NCBI GenBank assembly: GCA_028877145.1
Contig: JAGWOX010000002.1
Coordinates: forward strand, 1-46,375
Length of the DNA: 46,375 nucleotides
Direction of reading: 5' to 3'
Origin: Acidobacteriota bacterium
GTDB lineage: Bacteria; Acidobacteriota; Terriglobia; Acidiferrales; UBA7541
Below the pieces are notes generated by a model. That model worked only from the letters and a program-made list of their open reading frames with translations, was not told the DNA's origin and made no database searches. The number at the start of each line of letters is the position of its first letter. The first letter of the stretch is position 1. Positions 20,201 through 28,293 of this stretch are shown here, in pieces. The position numbers and the translations under genes are program-made.

Positions 20201-21545
20201 AACGGTGCAGGCTGTAACGCATCTCGTCGATCGATTCGTAGCGCTTGTCCGGCTGCCAGAGGAAGGGAAGGTGACCGGCGGCGTAATCGAGCGCGGCCGC
20301 CTGCCCAGCGGCGTCGCCGCGCACCAGAATTGCCGAATGCTTCCCAAATGCGTGATCGATAGCACGCAGTTCGCCCTCACCCTCGGGAAGCGGCTGCAAA
20401 ACCGTTTTCGCAAACGAAGCGCCTTCGTCGTTTTTCGCGGCGGTCAGTTCGTTCACAAGTTGCCTGCCCAGGGGAGAATCGGCCGTAACGACTGCCTGCT
20501 CCGGCACGTCAGAGGGCGCGACGCCTTCCGGCACATAGGCCAGCGGCAAAGTGATTCCGGTGGTTTCGAGTCCCACGCGCGCCGCGAGATTCGCCATCGC
20601 AATGCCGGCATTTCCCGCGGGAACGTAAAGACGCGCGTCGACCGAGGCCGGAACCGGCATCTCCTTCGATCCCCCCAGTAGGCCCTTGATGCTGTAGAGC
20701 TGTCCAAGGTCGAGCGGCTTCGGCCCGGGCGTTTTCAGCGCGGAGAGCGACGGCGTGGCAAAAGGCGTGGAATTCACCAGCGTGACGGGCGGCGCGTTGC
20801 CGACGAGGAGCACCAACTCCTTCACGGCAGCGAAGCGAACGGTCTTGCCCGCGCCCGTGAGCGCCTTGCGAACGGCTTCCGTCTCTGCGGTTCCGGAGAC
20901 TCGCAGGATGGCGCGGCGAATACCGGGCTCCTGGTTGACGTAGGTGAGGCCCACGAGCTGCGCTGTGGCCTTGAGTTTGGCCTCGGAAAAAGCTTTGTCA
21001 ATGGCTTCAGCAATCGACTGAAGCGTATCGCCCGGCGTATTCCATTGATAGGGCGCGCGCGCGGCGTAGTTGATAGCCACGGCAAGCAGGCCCGGCGCGT
21101 CGGACCCGATCACTGCCAAATTCTTATTCGCCAGAAATACGCCACCTTCGCCCGGCCCGAGTAGGGAACTGAGCGGGGCAATCGCGGCGGCGGTGCCGGA
21201 ATCGAGTGCTCCCGCGCCTACGAAGATTTTCGGCGACGGTTCGGCGGTCTGCGGCAAGCTCTCGACCACCGGCAGGGACAATCCGCTCGTACCGTAGCCC
21301 ATGCGCGCGGCTAGATTCGCCGCCGCGGCATTTTCTGCCGCGCTCGGGCTGGCGGGCACTACGACGTGACCTCTTAGGAAATTGGCGATCCCATCGCCGT
21401 TCGTATCGGTCAGCATCCAGCCTTTTCGAAATGCATCTTCGAGAGGACTCGGCCGCGTGATTGTGTTCATCGGCGTTGCGGGCCGGCCCGCGGCGCTCAG
21501 AGAAAACACAAACAGGAAAAATACCGAACCAGAAAGAAAGCGCAT
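17259..21545 (-). CDS. Giant exported M14-type zinc carboxypeptidase with duplicated N-terminal module
   Basis: 1428 aa, signal peptide MRFLSGSVFFLFVFSLSAAG, strong ribosome site GGAGGT before the ATG. The peptidase M14 domain is at about 1040-1400: zinc motif His1116-x-x-Glu1119 in SGRQHANEVSS, NPDG in VVIHPIDNPDGANL, and a third histidine about 103 residues after the first in DAFLNPHGYPSHEWV, fitting M14 spacing. The N-terminal 500 residues hold two related modules: VVVPASPSAAENAAAANLAA with INYAARAPYQWN, and LYVPAGNAGIAMANLAARVG with LDYAAGHLPFLW. A calcium-loop-like DTNGDGIANFL occurs near residue 47. Far larger than ordinary carboxypeptidases. Probably digests peptides or peptidoglycan fragments outside the cytoplasm; substrate unknown. 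Confidence 0.85.
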   Translation of the reverse strand: MRFLSGSVFFLFVFSLSAAGRPATPMNTITRPSPLEDAFRKGWMLTDTNGDGIANFLRGHVVVPASPSAAENAAAANLAARMGYGTSGLSLPVVESLPQTAEPSPKIFVGAGALDSGTAAAIAPLSSLLGPGEGGVFLANKNLAVIGSDAPGLLAVAINYAARAPYQWNTPGDTLQSIAEAIDKAFSEAKLKATAQLVGLTYVNQEPGIRRAILRVSGTAETEAVRKALTGAGKTVRFAAVKELVLLVGNAPPVTLVNSTPFATPSLSALKTPGPKPLDLGQLYSIKGLLGGSKEMPVPASVDARLYVPAGNAGIAMANLAARVGLETTGITLPLAYVPEGVAPSDVPEQAVVTADSPLGRQLVNELTAAKNDEGASFAKTVLQPLPEGEGELRAIDHAFGKHSAILVRGDAAGQAAALDYAAGHLPFLWQPDKRYESIDEMRYSLHRFFSLRSAAGQASAALFHLSRWLDAMKKSDAKPAAIEATVYVDHADPKLAGFIRNQIEQSEPGAKVTVQTGGLHAGLKCCEADPPLHYISRIHPFVEAKPTFSDDFTIPWEGRRLLNAVRKAAPGIERGQPTDLLAEVSEGPAERQKLTAELRSILLKAGADANHTHVEVLSAYKPGYSWLMDEIAPLIKGKAVSKIVIEFQPDIDPTHTSLLYSRARWLQELYPVDAMLARTLHIPLATIAFREMHDAGGPTYRVHVYSDNGSELLSRDFTVHTAVRPYSGEFPQYDQVQLDTGWVRLDSGGKSLLNQRVETDVEMFWDHDQTITLPRIFHFIMEQNDGKPVIEYQPLFDTLRLEIHMSEPDVSLGFDHGRISSLESLQEDTLYSTSNFFYMLGTLESTGIFDYFGRVIPVVYPSTDGQDGHIKIQFYAKDGPHPLVRLAWTDATGHERQERRDLPALQMEIPRLVAARVRAGASGVDTLTWEIPADADKQLYQDWIRREPASVVEHTMFSAEQGEGQVHWLAAMHVAGLYPDSLAYPDLRHLAMEFQLPRPLLAPEKSRPTFVTVDWPVPKPATPRPQITDYAPAPLPASASGHIVRWEEPISPKQSAEILARLAKFPGVTVYWMGRTYLGTNIWAADVLEPSPAKLRSVAKLETLKAVLMYSGRQHANEVSSTSHILRLAEELVRDPKMRAELKKVNVVIHPIDNPDGANLSIDLMHITPNYFLHPGYHGSLTADVQTALWDQDPIYPESRTRRLLWQSWLPDAFLNPHGYPSHEWVQPFSGYTAWMIRRMGVESTYSWWIPRGWFTSLSYLSDPKHQWSKDIAYELRDRIAKAINQVPGAAALDAGENSLYERYGVRWEPRRFQQPIHDGVRIYMSLKGQKAAPGGGGFMQRFPDVTWDEGYTEAPDETAHGAYLHLVAGMGLAYDKVHLDYLANGNLKIKREEKDYSNAVTWQISRERPILPDKWTIKAGPGVEDK

Positions 21546-22088
21546 ACCACCTCCAACACCAAAAAGACGGAATCCTTACCCTTATTGGGCGGAAATGCAA
21601 GGGGCATTGTTGTGCCGAGCGTCGTGTTGCCGCCATCAGAGGAGAAAGGAATGAAAGGCATGCGTCGGCCTCTTCAAAGATGCATCCAGGAACGCCTTGG
21701 TTGGTGCATTGCAGTGCCGGTCTCTGAACTTCTTAAAGCGATGTTTCGCTGAAGGCGGAAACTGTTTGCCTCGCGTATACGATCCAGGAGAAATGAATCT
21801 TCAAATCTTTCGAAACGTAGTTCGTCTCCCCAACGTCTTGACAGATGGGTATGCTTCTTGGAGACTGTGCCATTGTATGTGCGTAATATACTTGTCCGTG
21901 GCGTTCCTGATGGCTGCATCTTACCTTTTTGCAAACTTTTTCGTGTTCTCAGGCTCTTCACCTACCTCGTGTCAGGGCGCAGGAGTCCTCCCACAACAGG
22001 CCCAACGCTCGGCATTTTCTTCCTCCCGCCTCCTGTGCTCGAGGCGTGAAACGGATACAACGGGAATACTGATAGGGACAAGATTTTC
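21546..22088. other. Divergent intergenic region (peptidase / hyuA), 543 bp
   Basis: No convincing gene. The longest plus ORF (21697..22164) runs into hyuA in another frame and is rejected. The stretch 21.68-21.95 kb is visibly richer in A/T than its surroundings, suitable for promoters of both neighbours or a recent insertion. Assigning boxes here would be guesswork. Confidence 0.45.
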
Positions 22089-24056
22089 ATGCGGATTGCT
22101 ATCGATACGGGCGGCACATTCACCGATTGCGTATTCCTTCGCAAGGGTCGACTGGAAGTTCTGAAAATTCTTTCCACTCCGGCCAATCCGGCCGAAGCGA
22201 TACTGACGGCAGTGAGGCAAATCGATCCCGGCCCTCAGGTGGAAATCCGGCACGGCACAACGGTAGGGACAAACACGCTGCTTGAACGCTCGGGCGCCCG
22301 CGTGGCGCTGGTTACGACGCGCGGATTCGAGGATGTCATTGCGATCGGGCGGCAGGCGCGCCAGAATCTCTACGATTGGCTCGCCACTCCCGAGCCTCCC
22401 CTCGTCCCCCCTGAACTGCGATTCGGGGCCGAGGAACGCACTCTGTGGAACGGTGAGGTGGCGCGGGAGGTGGATTCGGCCGAGCTGCAGAGTCTGCTCC
22501 AGCGGGTGTCCGCGTCGCGCCCGGAAGCCATTGCACTTTGCTTGCTCTTTCCCTTTGCCAATCCCTCGAACGAGCGGCGAATCGCCGGCGCCCTGGCGTC
22601 GCTCGGTGTTCCGCTCTCGGTCTCGCACGAGATCCTTCCTGAATTCCGCGAGTACGAGCGTGCCTCGACGGTTGTCGTGAACGCGTACCTCGCCCCGAGG
22701 ATGGGGAGCTACCTGAGAGACCTCGGGCAGGCCGTCGACAGCGAATTTCCCGATGCGCGCCTGCACGTGATGCAGTCATCGGGTGGAATCGTATCGGCCG
22801 GGCTCGCCGCGCGGGAGCCGGCTCGCACGATCCTCTCGGGTCCGGCCGGAGGGGTCGTGGGAGCGTATCAGGTCGCGCGCTTGGCTGGTTTCGAACGAAT
22901 CATCACCTTCGATATGGGCGGAACATCCACAGATGTCGCCCTGGTCGACTCGAAGTCGAACGGCGGTTTGGGAACGACGAACGAATCCGTGGTGGCGGGT
23001 CATCCGATCGGCGTGCCCATGCTGAATATCCACACAGTTGGTTCGGGCGGCGGGTCGCTGGCGTGGTTCGACGAAGGAAACGCGCTGCGCGTCGGCCCGC
23101 AATCGGCGGGCGCGGACCCCGGGCCGATCTGTTATGGCAGGGGAACGCGGGCCACGGTTACGGATGCCGATCTTGCCCTGGGCCGGCTCGATCCCGAATT
23201 CTTCCTCGGCGGCGGCATGCGACTCGATGAAGAGCGAACGCTCGAATTCATGACGCGGCAAAGGGACTCGCTGCCGGATGTCGATGCTTTCGCGATTGGG
23301 ATCGTGCGCGTGGTCCAGACCACGATGGAGAAAGCAATCCGCGTCATCTCCATCGAGCGGGGCCACGATCCTCGCGATTTCACGCTGGTGAGTTTTGGTG
23401 GCGCGGGCCCGGTGCATGCCTGCGCGATGGCGCGGGCGCTGCGAATTCCGCGCGTGGTCGTGCCTCGTTTCCCGGGCGCGCTGTCCGCGCTGGGCATCCT
23501 TCTCTCCGATGTCGTTCGCGATTCCTCGCGCACCGTGATGATGGCGCCCGATGACCGTCGGTTGGAAGGGGCCTTCCGTGATCTCGAGAAGCGGGCGAGC
23601 CTGCAAATGCGCGCCGAGGGATGGAAGGGCGTGGGGTTTCGCTCGGTGGACGTGCGCTACGTCGGGCAAGGCTACGAGTTGAACGTGCCTTGGGGTCCCG
23701 GCCTCCTTGCCCGATTTCACGATGCCCATCGCAAACGGTATGGCTATTCGGACGTGGCGCGACCCGTGGAAGTGGTCAACGTCCGCGTGCGATTGGTGGC
23801 CCCCACAGGCTCCGTTCCCCTGCGGCGGCGCTCGCCCGGCGGAAAGGACGCGAGCAAGGCCATCGTGAAGCAGCGGCGCGCTTGGTTTGCCGGACGGCGC
23901 GTCAACGTCCCTGTCTACGACCGGGAACAGCTTCGGCCCGGAAACCGGTTTACCGGATCGGCCTTGGTCGTTGAGTACAGCGCGACGACTGTTGTGCTCC
24001 CGGGTTGCCGCGCGCGTGTGGATGGATGGGGCAATCTCATCATCGAGGTTTCCTGA
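22089..24056 (+). CDS. hyuA: Hydantoinase/5-oxoprolinase subunit A (HyuA family)
   Basis: ATP-dependent ring-opening of cyclic amides such as hydantoins or 5-oxoproline; the A subunit carries the actin-like ATPase fold. Seen: MRIAIDTGGTFTDCVFL, RHGTTVGTNTLLERSGARVAL, TTRGFEDVIAIGRQARQNLY, MQSSGGIVSAGLA, LSGPAGGVVGAYQVA, TFDMGGTSTDVAL, and FGGAGPVHACAMA. 655 aa is typical for separate A subunits. The stop overlaps the hyuB start (TGATG), so the two subunits are translationally coupled. Exact substrate (N-methylhydantoin, oxoproline, acetone-type) is not decided by sequence. A GntR regulator lies downstream. Confidence 0.92.
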   Translation: MRIAIDTGGTFTDCVFLRKGRLEVLKILSTPANPAEAILTAVRQIDPGPQVEIRHGTTVGTNTLLERSGARVALVTTRGFEDVIAIGRQARQNLYDWLATPEPPLVPPELRFGAEERTLWNGEVAREVDSAELQSLLQRVSASRPEAIALCLLFPFANPSNERRIAGALASLGVPLSVSHEILPEFREYERASTVVVNAYLAPRMGSYLRDLGQAVDSEFPDARLHVMQSSGGIVSAGLAAREPARTILSGPAGGVVGAYQVARLAGFERIITFDMGGTSTDVALVDSKSNGGLGTTNESVVAGHPIGVPMLNIHTVGSGGGSLAWFDEGNALRVGPQSAGADPGPICYGRGTRATVTDADLALGRLDPEFFLGGGMRLDEERTLEFMTRQRDSLPDVDAFAIGIVRVVQTTMEKAIRVISIERGHDPRDFTLVSFGGAGPVHACAMARALRIPRVVVPRFPGALSALGILLSDVVRDSSRTVMMAPDDRRLEGAFRDLEKRASLQMRAEGWKGVGFRSVDVRYVGQGYELNVPWGPGLLARFHDAHRKRYGYSDVARPVEVVNVRVRLVAPTGSVPLRRRSPGGKDASKAIVKQRRAWFAGRRVNVPVYDREQLRPGNRFTGSALVVEYSATTVVLPGCRARVDGWGNLIIEVS

Positions 24057-25660
24057 TGGCGGACAAGAAGAAGAGAGATCCTGTGGAACTGTCCGTTTTT
24101 CAGAGTCTGTTCCATTCGATCGCCGAGGAGATGGGAGCGGCGCTCCGCCGCACGGCCTTCTCCCCGAACATCAAAGAGCGGCGCGACTACTCGTGCGCGG
24201 TATTCGATGGCGCGGGAGAAGTCGTCGCCATGGGCGATCACATGCCGGTCCACCTGGGCTCGATGCCCATGTCGGTGCGAATCGCTATCGACTCGCTCGA
24301 TCTCGCCCCGCGCGACATCGCTATCCTGAACGATCCCTACGCCGGTGGCACCCATCTGCCCGATGTCACGATGGTCCAGGCGGTCTTCCTGCGCCGCATG
24401 AGGAAGCCGATGTTTTACGTGGCCACGCGCGCCCATCATGCTGATATCGGAGGAATGTTTCCAGGCTCGATGGGGCCGTGCACGGAAATCTATCAGGAGG
24501 GAGTGAGGATTCCGCCGGTTAAATTCGTGCGCGCGGGCAAAATCGATGCGAGCCTTTTGCGGCTCATCCTGGCCAACGTGCGCACTCCGATGGAACGCGA
24601 GGGCGACCTGACGGCGCAACTCGGCGCGTGCCGGATTGGGGCGCTTCGCTTGGAAGAAATGGTGGAGAAATACGGTGTGTCCCGTGTCCGCAACAACATG
24701 GCCACGCTGCTCGATTATTCCGAACAGTTTCTGCGGGCCGAGTTGGGGCGGCTGCCCGCGGGCTCCTTCTGCGCGGAGGATTTTCTGGACGATGACGGCG
24801 CGGGCAGTGGCCCGATTCGGATCGCCGTAACATTGCGCCTCGACCCCCGGAAGCGCCGAGCCGAAGTGGATTTCACGGGCACGGATCCTCAGGTCGATGG
24901 AAGCATTAACGCCGTCTACGCCATCACTTATTCGGCCGTTTACTACGCGTTTCGCTGCCTGCTCGCAGCCGACACTCCGGCGACCGCCGGGCTCATGCGG
25001 CCGATCTGTCTGGTAGTTCCCAAGGGCACCGTCGTGAATGCTCACCCGCCGGCCGCCGTGGCGGGCGGGAACGTGGAAACTTCGCAACGCATCGTCGATA
25101 CGTTGCTGAGGGCGCTGGCGCAAGCTGCTCCCGATCGCATTCCTGCTGCCAGTTCCGGGACAATGAACAACCTCACCATCGGGGGCATCGATCCGCGGAA
25201 CGGAAACTCCTTCGCTTACTACGAAACGATCGCCGGGGGAATGGGAGCGCGGCCCAACGCCGACGGCCTATCCGGTGTGCACACGCACATGACCAACTCC
25301 CTGAACACGCCGATCGAAGCCCTCGAGTATTCCTACCCCTTCCGCGTGCATTCTTACAGTTATCGCAAAGGTTCGGGAGGCAAGGGAAAATTCCGCGGCG
25401 GCGATGGGCTTGTACGCGAGATCGAGCTGCTCGCGGACTCACAAGTAACCCTGCTCGCCGACCGGCGACGCTTACAGCCTTACGGTCTTTCCGGGGGTGA
25501 GCCGGGAGCTTCCGGCCGTGGTTACCTGTTCCGGGTCGACGGGCGCGCGGAAGAATTGCCCGGGAAATGTACGTTTTCGGCGGGGGCAGGGGACCGCGTG
25601 CGAATCGAAACGCCCGGGGGCGGTGGCTGGGGTACGGAATCAGATCGCAAGAGCGACTGA
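24056..25660 (+). CDS. hyuB: Hydantoinase/5-oxoprolinase subunit B (HyuB family)
   Basis: Partner subunit of HyuA, 534 aa from ATG 24056, which overlaps the hyuA stop; the track's 24005 start lies within hyuA and is rejected. Seen: [63 protein letters not shown], the glycine-rich [15 protein letters not shown], and the C-terminal [12 protein letters not shown], all family hallmarks. Histidines and aspartates of DHMPVHL and [12 protein letters not shown] are likely metal or active-site ligands, by family knowledge. It forms a hetero-oligomer with HyuA in the cytoplasm. No transporter lies next to it, so import of the substrate is unexplained. Confidence 0.92.
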   Translation: MADKKKRDPVELSVFQSLFHSIAEEMGAALRRTAFSPNIKERRDYSCAVFDGAGEVVAMGDHMPVHLGSMPMSVRIAIDSLDLAPRDIAILNDPYAGGTHLPDVTMVQAVFLRRMRKPMFYVATRAHHADIGGMFPGSMGPCTEIYQEGVRIPPVKFVRAGKIDASLLRLILANVRTPMEREGDLTAQLGACRIGALRLEEMVEKYGVSRVRNNMATLLDYSEQFLRAELGRLPAGSFCAEDFLDDDGAGSGPIRIAVTLRLDPRKRRAEVDFTGTDPQVDGSINAVYAITYSAVYYAFRCLLAADTPATAGLMRPICLVVPKGTVVNAHPPAAVAGGNVETSQRIVDTLLRALAQAAPDRIPAASSGTMNNLTIGGIDPRNGNSFAYYETIAGGMGARPNADGLSGVHTHMTNSLNTPIEALEYSYPFRVHSYSYRKGSGGKGKFRGGDGLVREIELLADSQVTLLADRRRLQPYGLSGGEPGASGRGYLFRVDGRAEELPGKCTFSAGAGDRVRIETPGGGGWGTESDRKSD

Positions 25661-25816
25661 GCGCCAGGCCCACTTGGTCTTGCTAGCCGTCAGCCACCCC
25701 TGCGAGCGTTTCCGCAGAGTAACTCCCTTTACTTCTCTCGCCGGTATTCAGGGAAAGCGGCGGCTGGGGTTTTCGCGACCGAGAGGTTGTGATTGTTTCA
25801 TGACTGGCGAACGAAT

Positions 25817-26041
25817 TCAGGATTTCAAGAGACGAGAAATAGTACGAGTAGGACCATCAAGCGATAGGATTGCCGGAATATCGGCATCCAGAATTTCTGG
25901 TGTGTAAAGTTCGCGATCAATGCCGGTATCTCAGCCAGATAGGACTAAGTTAAGGGGATGGGGCTCGGCCCCGGTCGCCTCTGACCTGAGGATGAGGTGC
26001 CCGTGGGAGGCGAAAGCAGGTTGGCTGCTTTGGCTGGACAT
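25817..26041 (-). other. Possible small gene or remnant, interrupted by one in-frame TGA
   Basis: On the minus strand GGGAGGAGATC directly precedes ATG 26041, an excellent ribosome site. The frame encodes 36 residues (MSSQSSQPAFASHGHLIL..., ending LNLVLSG) to TGA at 25931-25933, then stays open for another 37 codons (DTGIDRELYTPEILDADIPA...) to TGA at 25817-25819. No family recognised. Either a genuine 36-aa peptide, a decayed 74-aa gene, or chance. The near-consensus promoter upstream is what makes it worth listing. Confidence 0.25.
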
Positions 26042-26146
26042 GATCTCCTCCCAGTGCCCGGGGTCGGCCTGGTCTTCAAGAGACGATCGGAGGAGTCGCG
26101 GGGAACGCCCCGCCACGGGCAGCCTCAGGTCGTGTTGTATGCTGTG

Positions 26147-26176
26147 TGTATACCGGATAAGGCCTAAACGTGTCAA
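26147..26176 (-). promoter_or_regulatory. Near-consensus sigma70-type promoter, divergent from gntR
   Basis: On the minus strand TTGACA (26176-26171), an 18-bp spacer and TATACA (26152-26147). The -10 is embedded in GTATAC of the CCGGTATAC site shared with 27107-27115, so a protein bound there would block this promoter. It points away from gntR into the 25.7-26.1 kb region. Start predicted near 26140. Confidence 0.5.
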
Positions 26177-26276
26177 GAATTTTTTTTAACTTTCTGTGTT
26201 GTCTGTTATGACCCGGTGCTTGACAAGGCGTGGGTGCTACCGCAGACTACCCACAGACCTTGGGGGAAAGTGAGGA

Positions 26277-27071
26277 ATGAAGCGGAACACACGGCCCGCG
26301 CAGACCAGTTCGGAGCGCGTTTACAGGCACCTCAAACACGACATCGTCACCTGCGATTTCCTCCCGGGAAAATCTCTTTCCGAGCAGGAACTCTGTCGCC
26401 GTTATCACACCAGCCGTACACCCATTCGCGAGGCGTGCCGTCACTTGGAAAAGGACGGCCTGATCAAGATTATTCCCTTTCGTGGTTATTTCGTCGCGCC
26501 GCTCACCATGGCCGAATATCACAACCTCAACGAAGTGCAGTTGATTGTCGAACCGGCGGCGGCCGCCCTCGCCGCGCAACGCGCCACTCCGGACCAGTTA
26601 CATAAGATCCAGGAATGGGCTGAATACGTCTATCGTGTTGGAAATCAGAAGAGTTATTACACTTTTCTCGACCGAAATTACAGTCTTCACGTGGGCATTG
26701 CCTCCGCTTCCGGAAACGATTCGCTCTTCGACATTGTTTCCGAGGTCCACACACGGCTGATGCGATTTTTCTATCTCGTGATCTCCGTGGATTCCTATGG
26801 TCCGGAACTGGTCACCGAGCACCGCGAAATCGTCCGCGCCATCGGCAATCGCGACCCCGAGTGCGCCCGCCAGCGCACCGCGGAGCACATCATTCGCACG
26901 ATGCAGCGGAGCGCCAATCTCCTTCTGACCTCGACTCGTTCCCAGTTGGGTTTCCTCGGACAGGCGACAGAATGGCCCGCCCTGGCGGCGCCCTCTGCAT
27001 CCGAGGTGCAGCCGTTTTCCGGGGCGGTGGAATTGGAAGAAGATCCGCAGCAGCGCCGCACCAACCGTTGA
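26277..27071 (+). CDS. GntR-family transcriptional regulator, FCD (FadR) subfamily
   Basis: 264 aa. Winged helix-turn-helix at about 12-75: SSERVYRHLKHDIVTCDFLP, LSEQELCRRYHTSRTPIREA, LIKIIPFRGYFVAPLT, the standard GntR signature. The FCD effector domain follows at about 85-225, helical, with metal/ligand-type residues in DRNYSLHVGIASASGN and EHREIVRAIGNRDPECARQRTAEH. The C-terminal tail after 235 is low-complexity. FCD regulators usually repress operons for organic acid, amino acid or related catabolism; the closest candidate target is hyuAB upstream. Two CCGGTATAC sites flank the gene, possible operators. Ribosome site weak (GGGGGAAAG). Confidence 0.88.
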   Translation: MKRNTRPAQTSSERVYRHLKHDIVTCDFLPGKSLSEQELCRRYHTSRTPIREACRHLEKDGLIKIIPFRGYFVAPLTMAEYHNLNEVQLIVEPAAAALAAQRATPDQLHKIQEWAEYVYRVGNQKSYYTFLDRNYSLHVGIASASGNDSLFDIVSEVHTRLMRFFYLVISVDSYGPELVTEHREIVRAIGNRDPECARQRTAEHIIRTMQRSANLLLTSTRSQLGFLGQATEWPALAAPSASEVQPFSGAVELEEDPQQRRTNR

Positions 27072-27430
27072 TGAGAGGTCCCGGGCCCCTTCTCCTGGGA
27101 CGTTTACCGGTATACCTATTGTTACCAAAAGTCGACTGTAACCGTTTTGTAACCTATTTCGGCATACAGGCGCCGGCGGTCCAACCCCATTTGGGGATTC
27201 GCTCCAACCGAAAATGCGGCTGAATAGGCAATGGATGCGTTGCCTCAACCCGCACATCAGTGTACTCTAGCCGCCGTAGTTAGGGGCCTTGGAAGGCCGC
27301 TTCGGCGCTGGGAATCTGGTCCGGTGTCCTAACCTCTCGCAAGAGTTAGGTTCGGCGAACGCACGGATTCGAAGCGGATCAGACTTCTGGGCCTTTTTCA
27401 CGATTCCCCAAAGTAACGGAAGGCACCCGC
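27072..27430. other. Intergenic region between gntR and methyltransferase, 359 bp
   Basis: No gene seen. It holds the second CCGGTATAC palindrome (27107-27115) and several short A/T-rich runs (GTAACCGTTTTGTAACC). GGAAGG ahead of ATG 27431 is the ribosome site of the next gene. Confidence 0.4.
27107..27116. promoter_or_regulatory. CCGGTATACC palindromic site, possible GntR operator
   Basis: CCGGTATACC contains the perfect 8-bp palindrome GGTATACC. Nine bases, CCGGTATAC, recur in inverted orientation at 26148-26156 (GTATACCGG) on the other side of gntR. Palindromic T/A-centred sites of this type are usual for GntR/FCD proteins. Inference only; GTATAC by itself occurs elsewhere in the window. 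Confidence 0.35.
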
Positions 27431-28237
27431 ATGGACTTGCACTTGGACGCCTACGACATTGCCTACAGCGACATTGGGCAGGAAATGCTGCGTAAGGTGG
27501 GTGAAGAAGTCTACGGCGAGTACATCGGCCAGCTCAGTTGGATGACCACCGAGGAGTATCGCCGCTTCATCGCCCGGCTGGCACCGACGGCCGATTCTCA
27601 CGTCCTGGAGATAGGCAGCGGGAACGGCGGCGCGGCAGTCTATCTGGCGACGACGACCGGGGCGCGGGCGACTGGCCTCGATAACAACGAAGCAGGCATC
27701 CAACGCGCCGTAGCCTTGGCGAAGGAAAAAGGGCTGGAAGATCGCGTCCATTTTCGCTTCGGTGACGCGATGCGGCCGCTGTCTTTCGCCGACGGCACGT
27801 TCGACGCGATTTTCGCGAACGACACGTTCAGCCTCCTGCCCGATCGCATCGGCCTGCTTCGGCAATGCCACCGCGTGCTTCGGCCGGGAGGCCGTCTGCT
27901 CTTCACCGATCCCATGGTTTTGGTGGGCATCGTCACGAGCGACGAAATCGCCGTGCGCACCTGGGCCGGCGCCGCCTGTCTCATCCCCCAGGGCGAAAAC
28001 GAGCACCTGCTGCAGCTGGCGGGCTTCGAATTGCTTTCCTGTGAGGACCTGACGGAAAGCGTGGTGACAGTGGCACGTCGCCAAGCCGCGGCTTTCGAGA
28101 AGTTCCGCGATGAACTTATCAACAGCATGGGGCAGGAGATTTGCGACGGACTCATTAGCTCCACGGCGATGGCCGAAACGCTCGCCGACCAGAAGCGCCT
28201 GATCCGAATCGCATATCTTGCACGCAAGGCCACCTAG
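27431..28237 (+). CDS. SAM-dependent methyltransferase (class I)
   Basis: 268 aa, cytoplasmic. SAM-binding motif I is HVLEIGSGNGGAAVYLA (about residues 58-74), the acidic end of strand 2 is TGLDNNEAG, and motif region FRFGDAMRPLSFADGTFDAIFAND with VLRPGGRLLFTDP follows. The layout resembles small-molecule N- or C-methyltransferases (sarcosine/dimethylglycine or ubiquinone type); the acceptor is unknown. The N-terminal YDIAYSDIGQEMLRKVGEE and C-terminal helices probably form the acceptor lid. It stands alone and converges with the next methyltransferase. Confidence 0.85.
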   Translation: MDLHLDAYDIAYSDIGQEMLRKVGEEVYGEYIGQLSWMTTEEYRRFIARLAPTADSHVLEIGSGNGGAAVYLATTTGARATGLDNNEAGIQRAVALAKEKGLEDRVHFRFGDAMRPLSFADGTFDAIFANDTFSLLPDRIGLLRQCHRVLRPGGRLLFTDPMVLVGIVTSDEIAVRTWAGAACLIPQGENEHLLQLAGFELLSCEDLTESVVTVARRQAAAFEKFRDELINSMGQEICDGLISSTAMAETLADQKRLIRIAYLARKAT

Positions 28238-28293
28238 CTCGGTCCTGACGCAAGAGAAGTCGCCCGGAGCCATGTCACTGCCACGTCGACGGG

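Larger units (their letters stand above)
25661..26276. other. Intergenic region between hyuB and gntR, 616 bp
   Basis: No full-length gene. It contains a minus-strand promoter-like pair (26147-26176), a strong ribosome site with a 36-codon ORF that continues in frame past one TGA (25817-26041), and two perfect short hairpins: GCGGGG-AACG-CCCCGC (26098-26113) and GGGGC-TCG-GCCCC (about 25959-25971). The first half is unusually A/T-rich. It may hold a small gene, an RNA or remains of inserted DNA. Confidence 0.4.

Noticed and set aside
21697-22164. 155-aa plus ORF upstream of and into hyuA
   Set aside because: Overlaps the hyuA start in another frame, no ribosome site, and its sequence is of random character (Cys/Ser-rich).
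22776-23729. 317-aa minus ORF opposite hyuA
   Set aside because: Antisense shadow in a GC-rich gene; no motif.
23915-25123. 402-aa minus ORF opposite hyuA/hyuB
   Set aside because: Antisense to hyuB; no family features.
25931-26176. Treating the in-frame TGA of the small minus ORF as selenocysteine
   Set aside because: No SECIS-like stem was identified and no selenocysteine machinery is in the window; chance or nonsense change is simpler.
27072-27430. Possible tRNA or riboswitch in A/T-rich stretches (also examined at 21546-22088 and 40379-40739)
   Set aside because: No GGTTCGA-type T-arm, acceptor-stem pairing or known riboswitch core could be found by eye.
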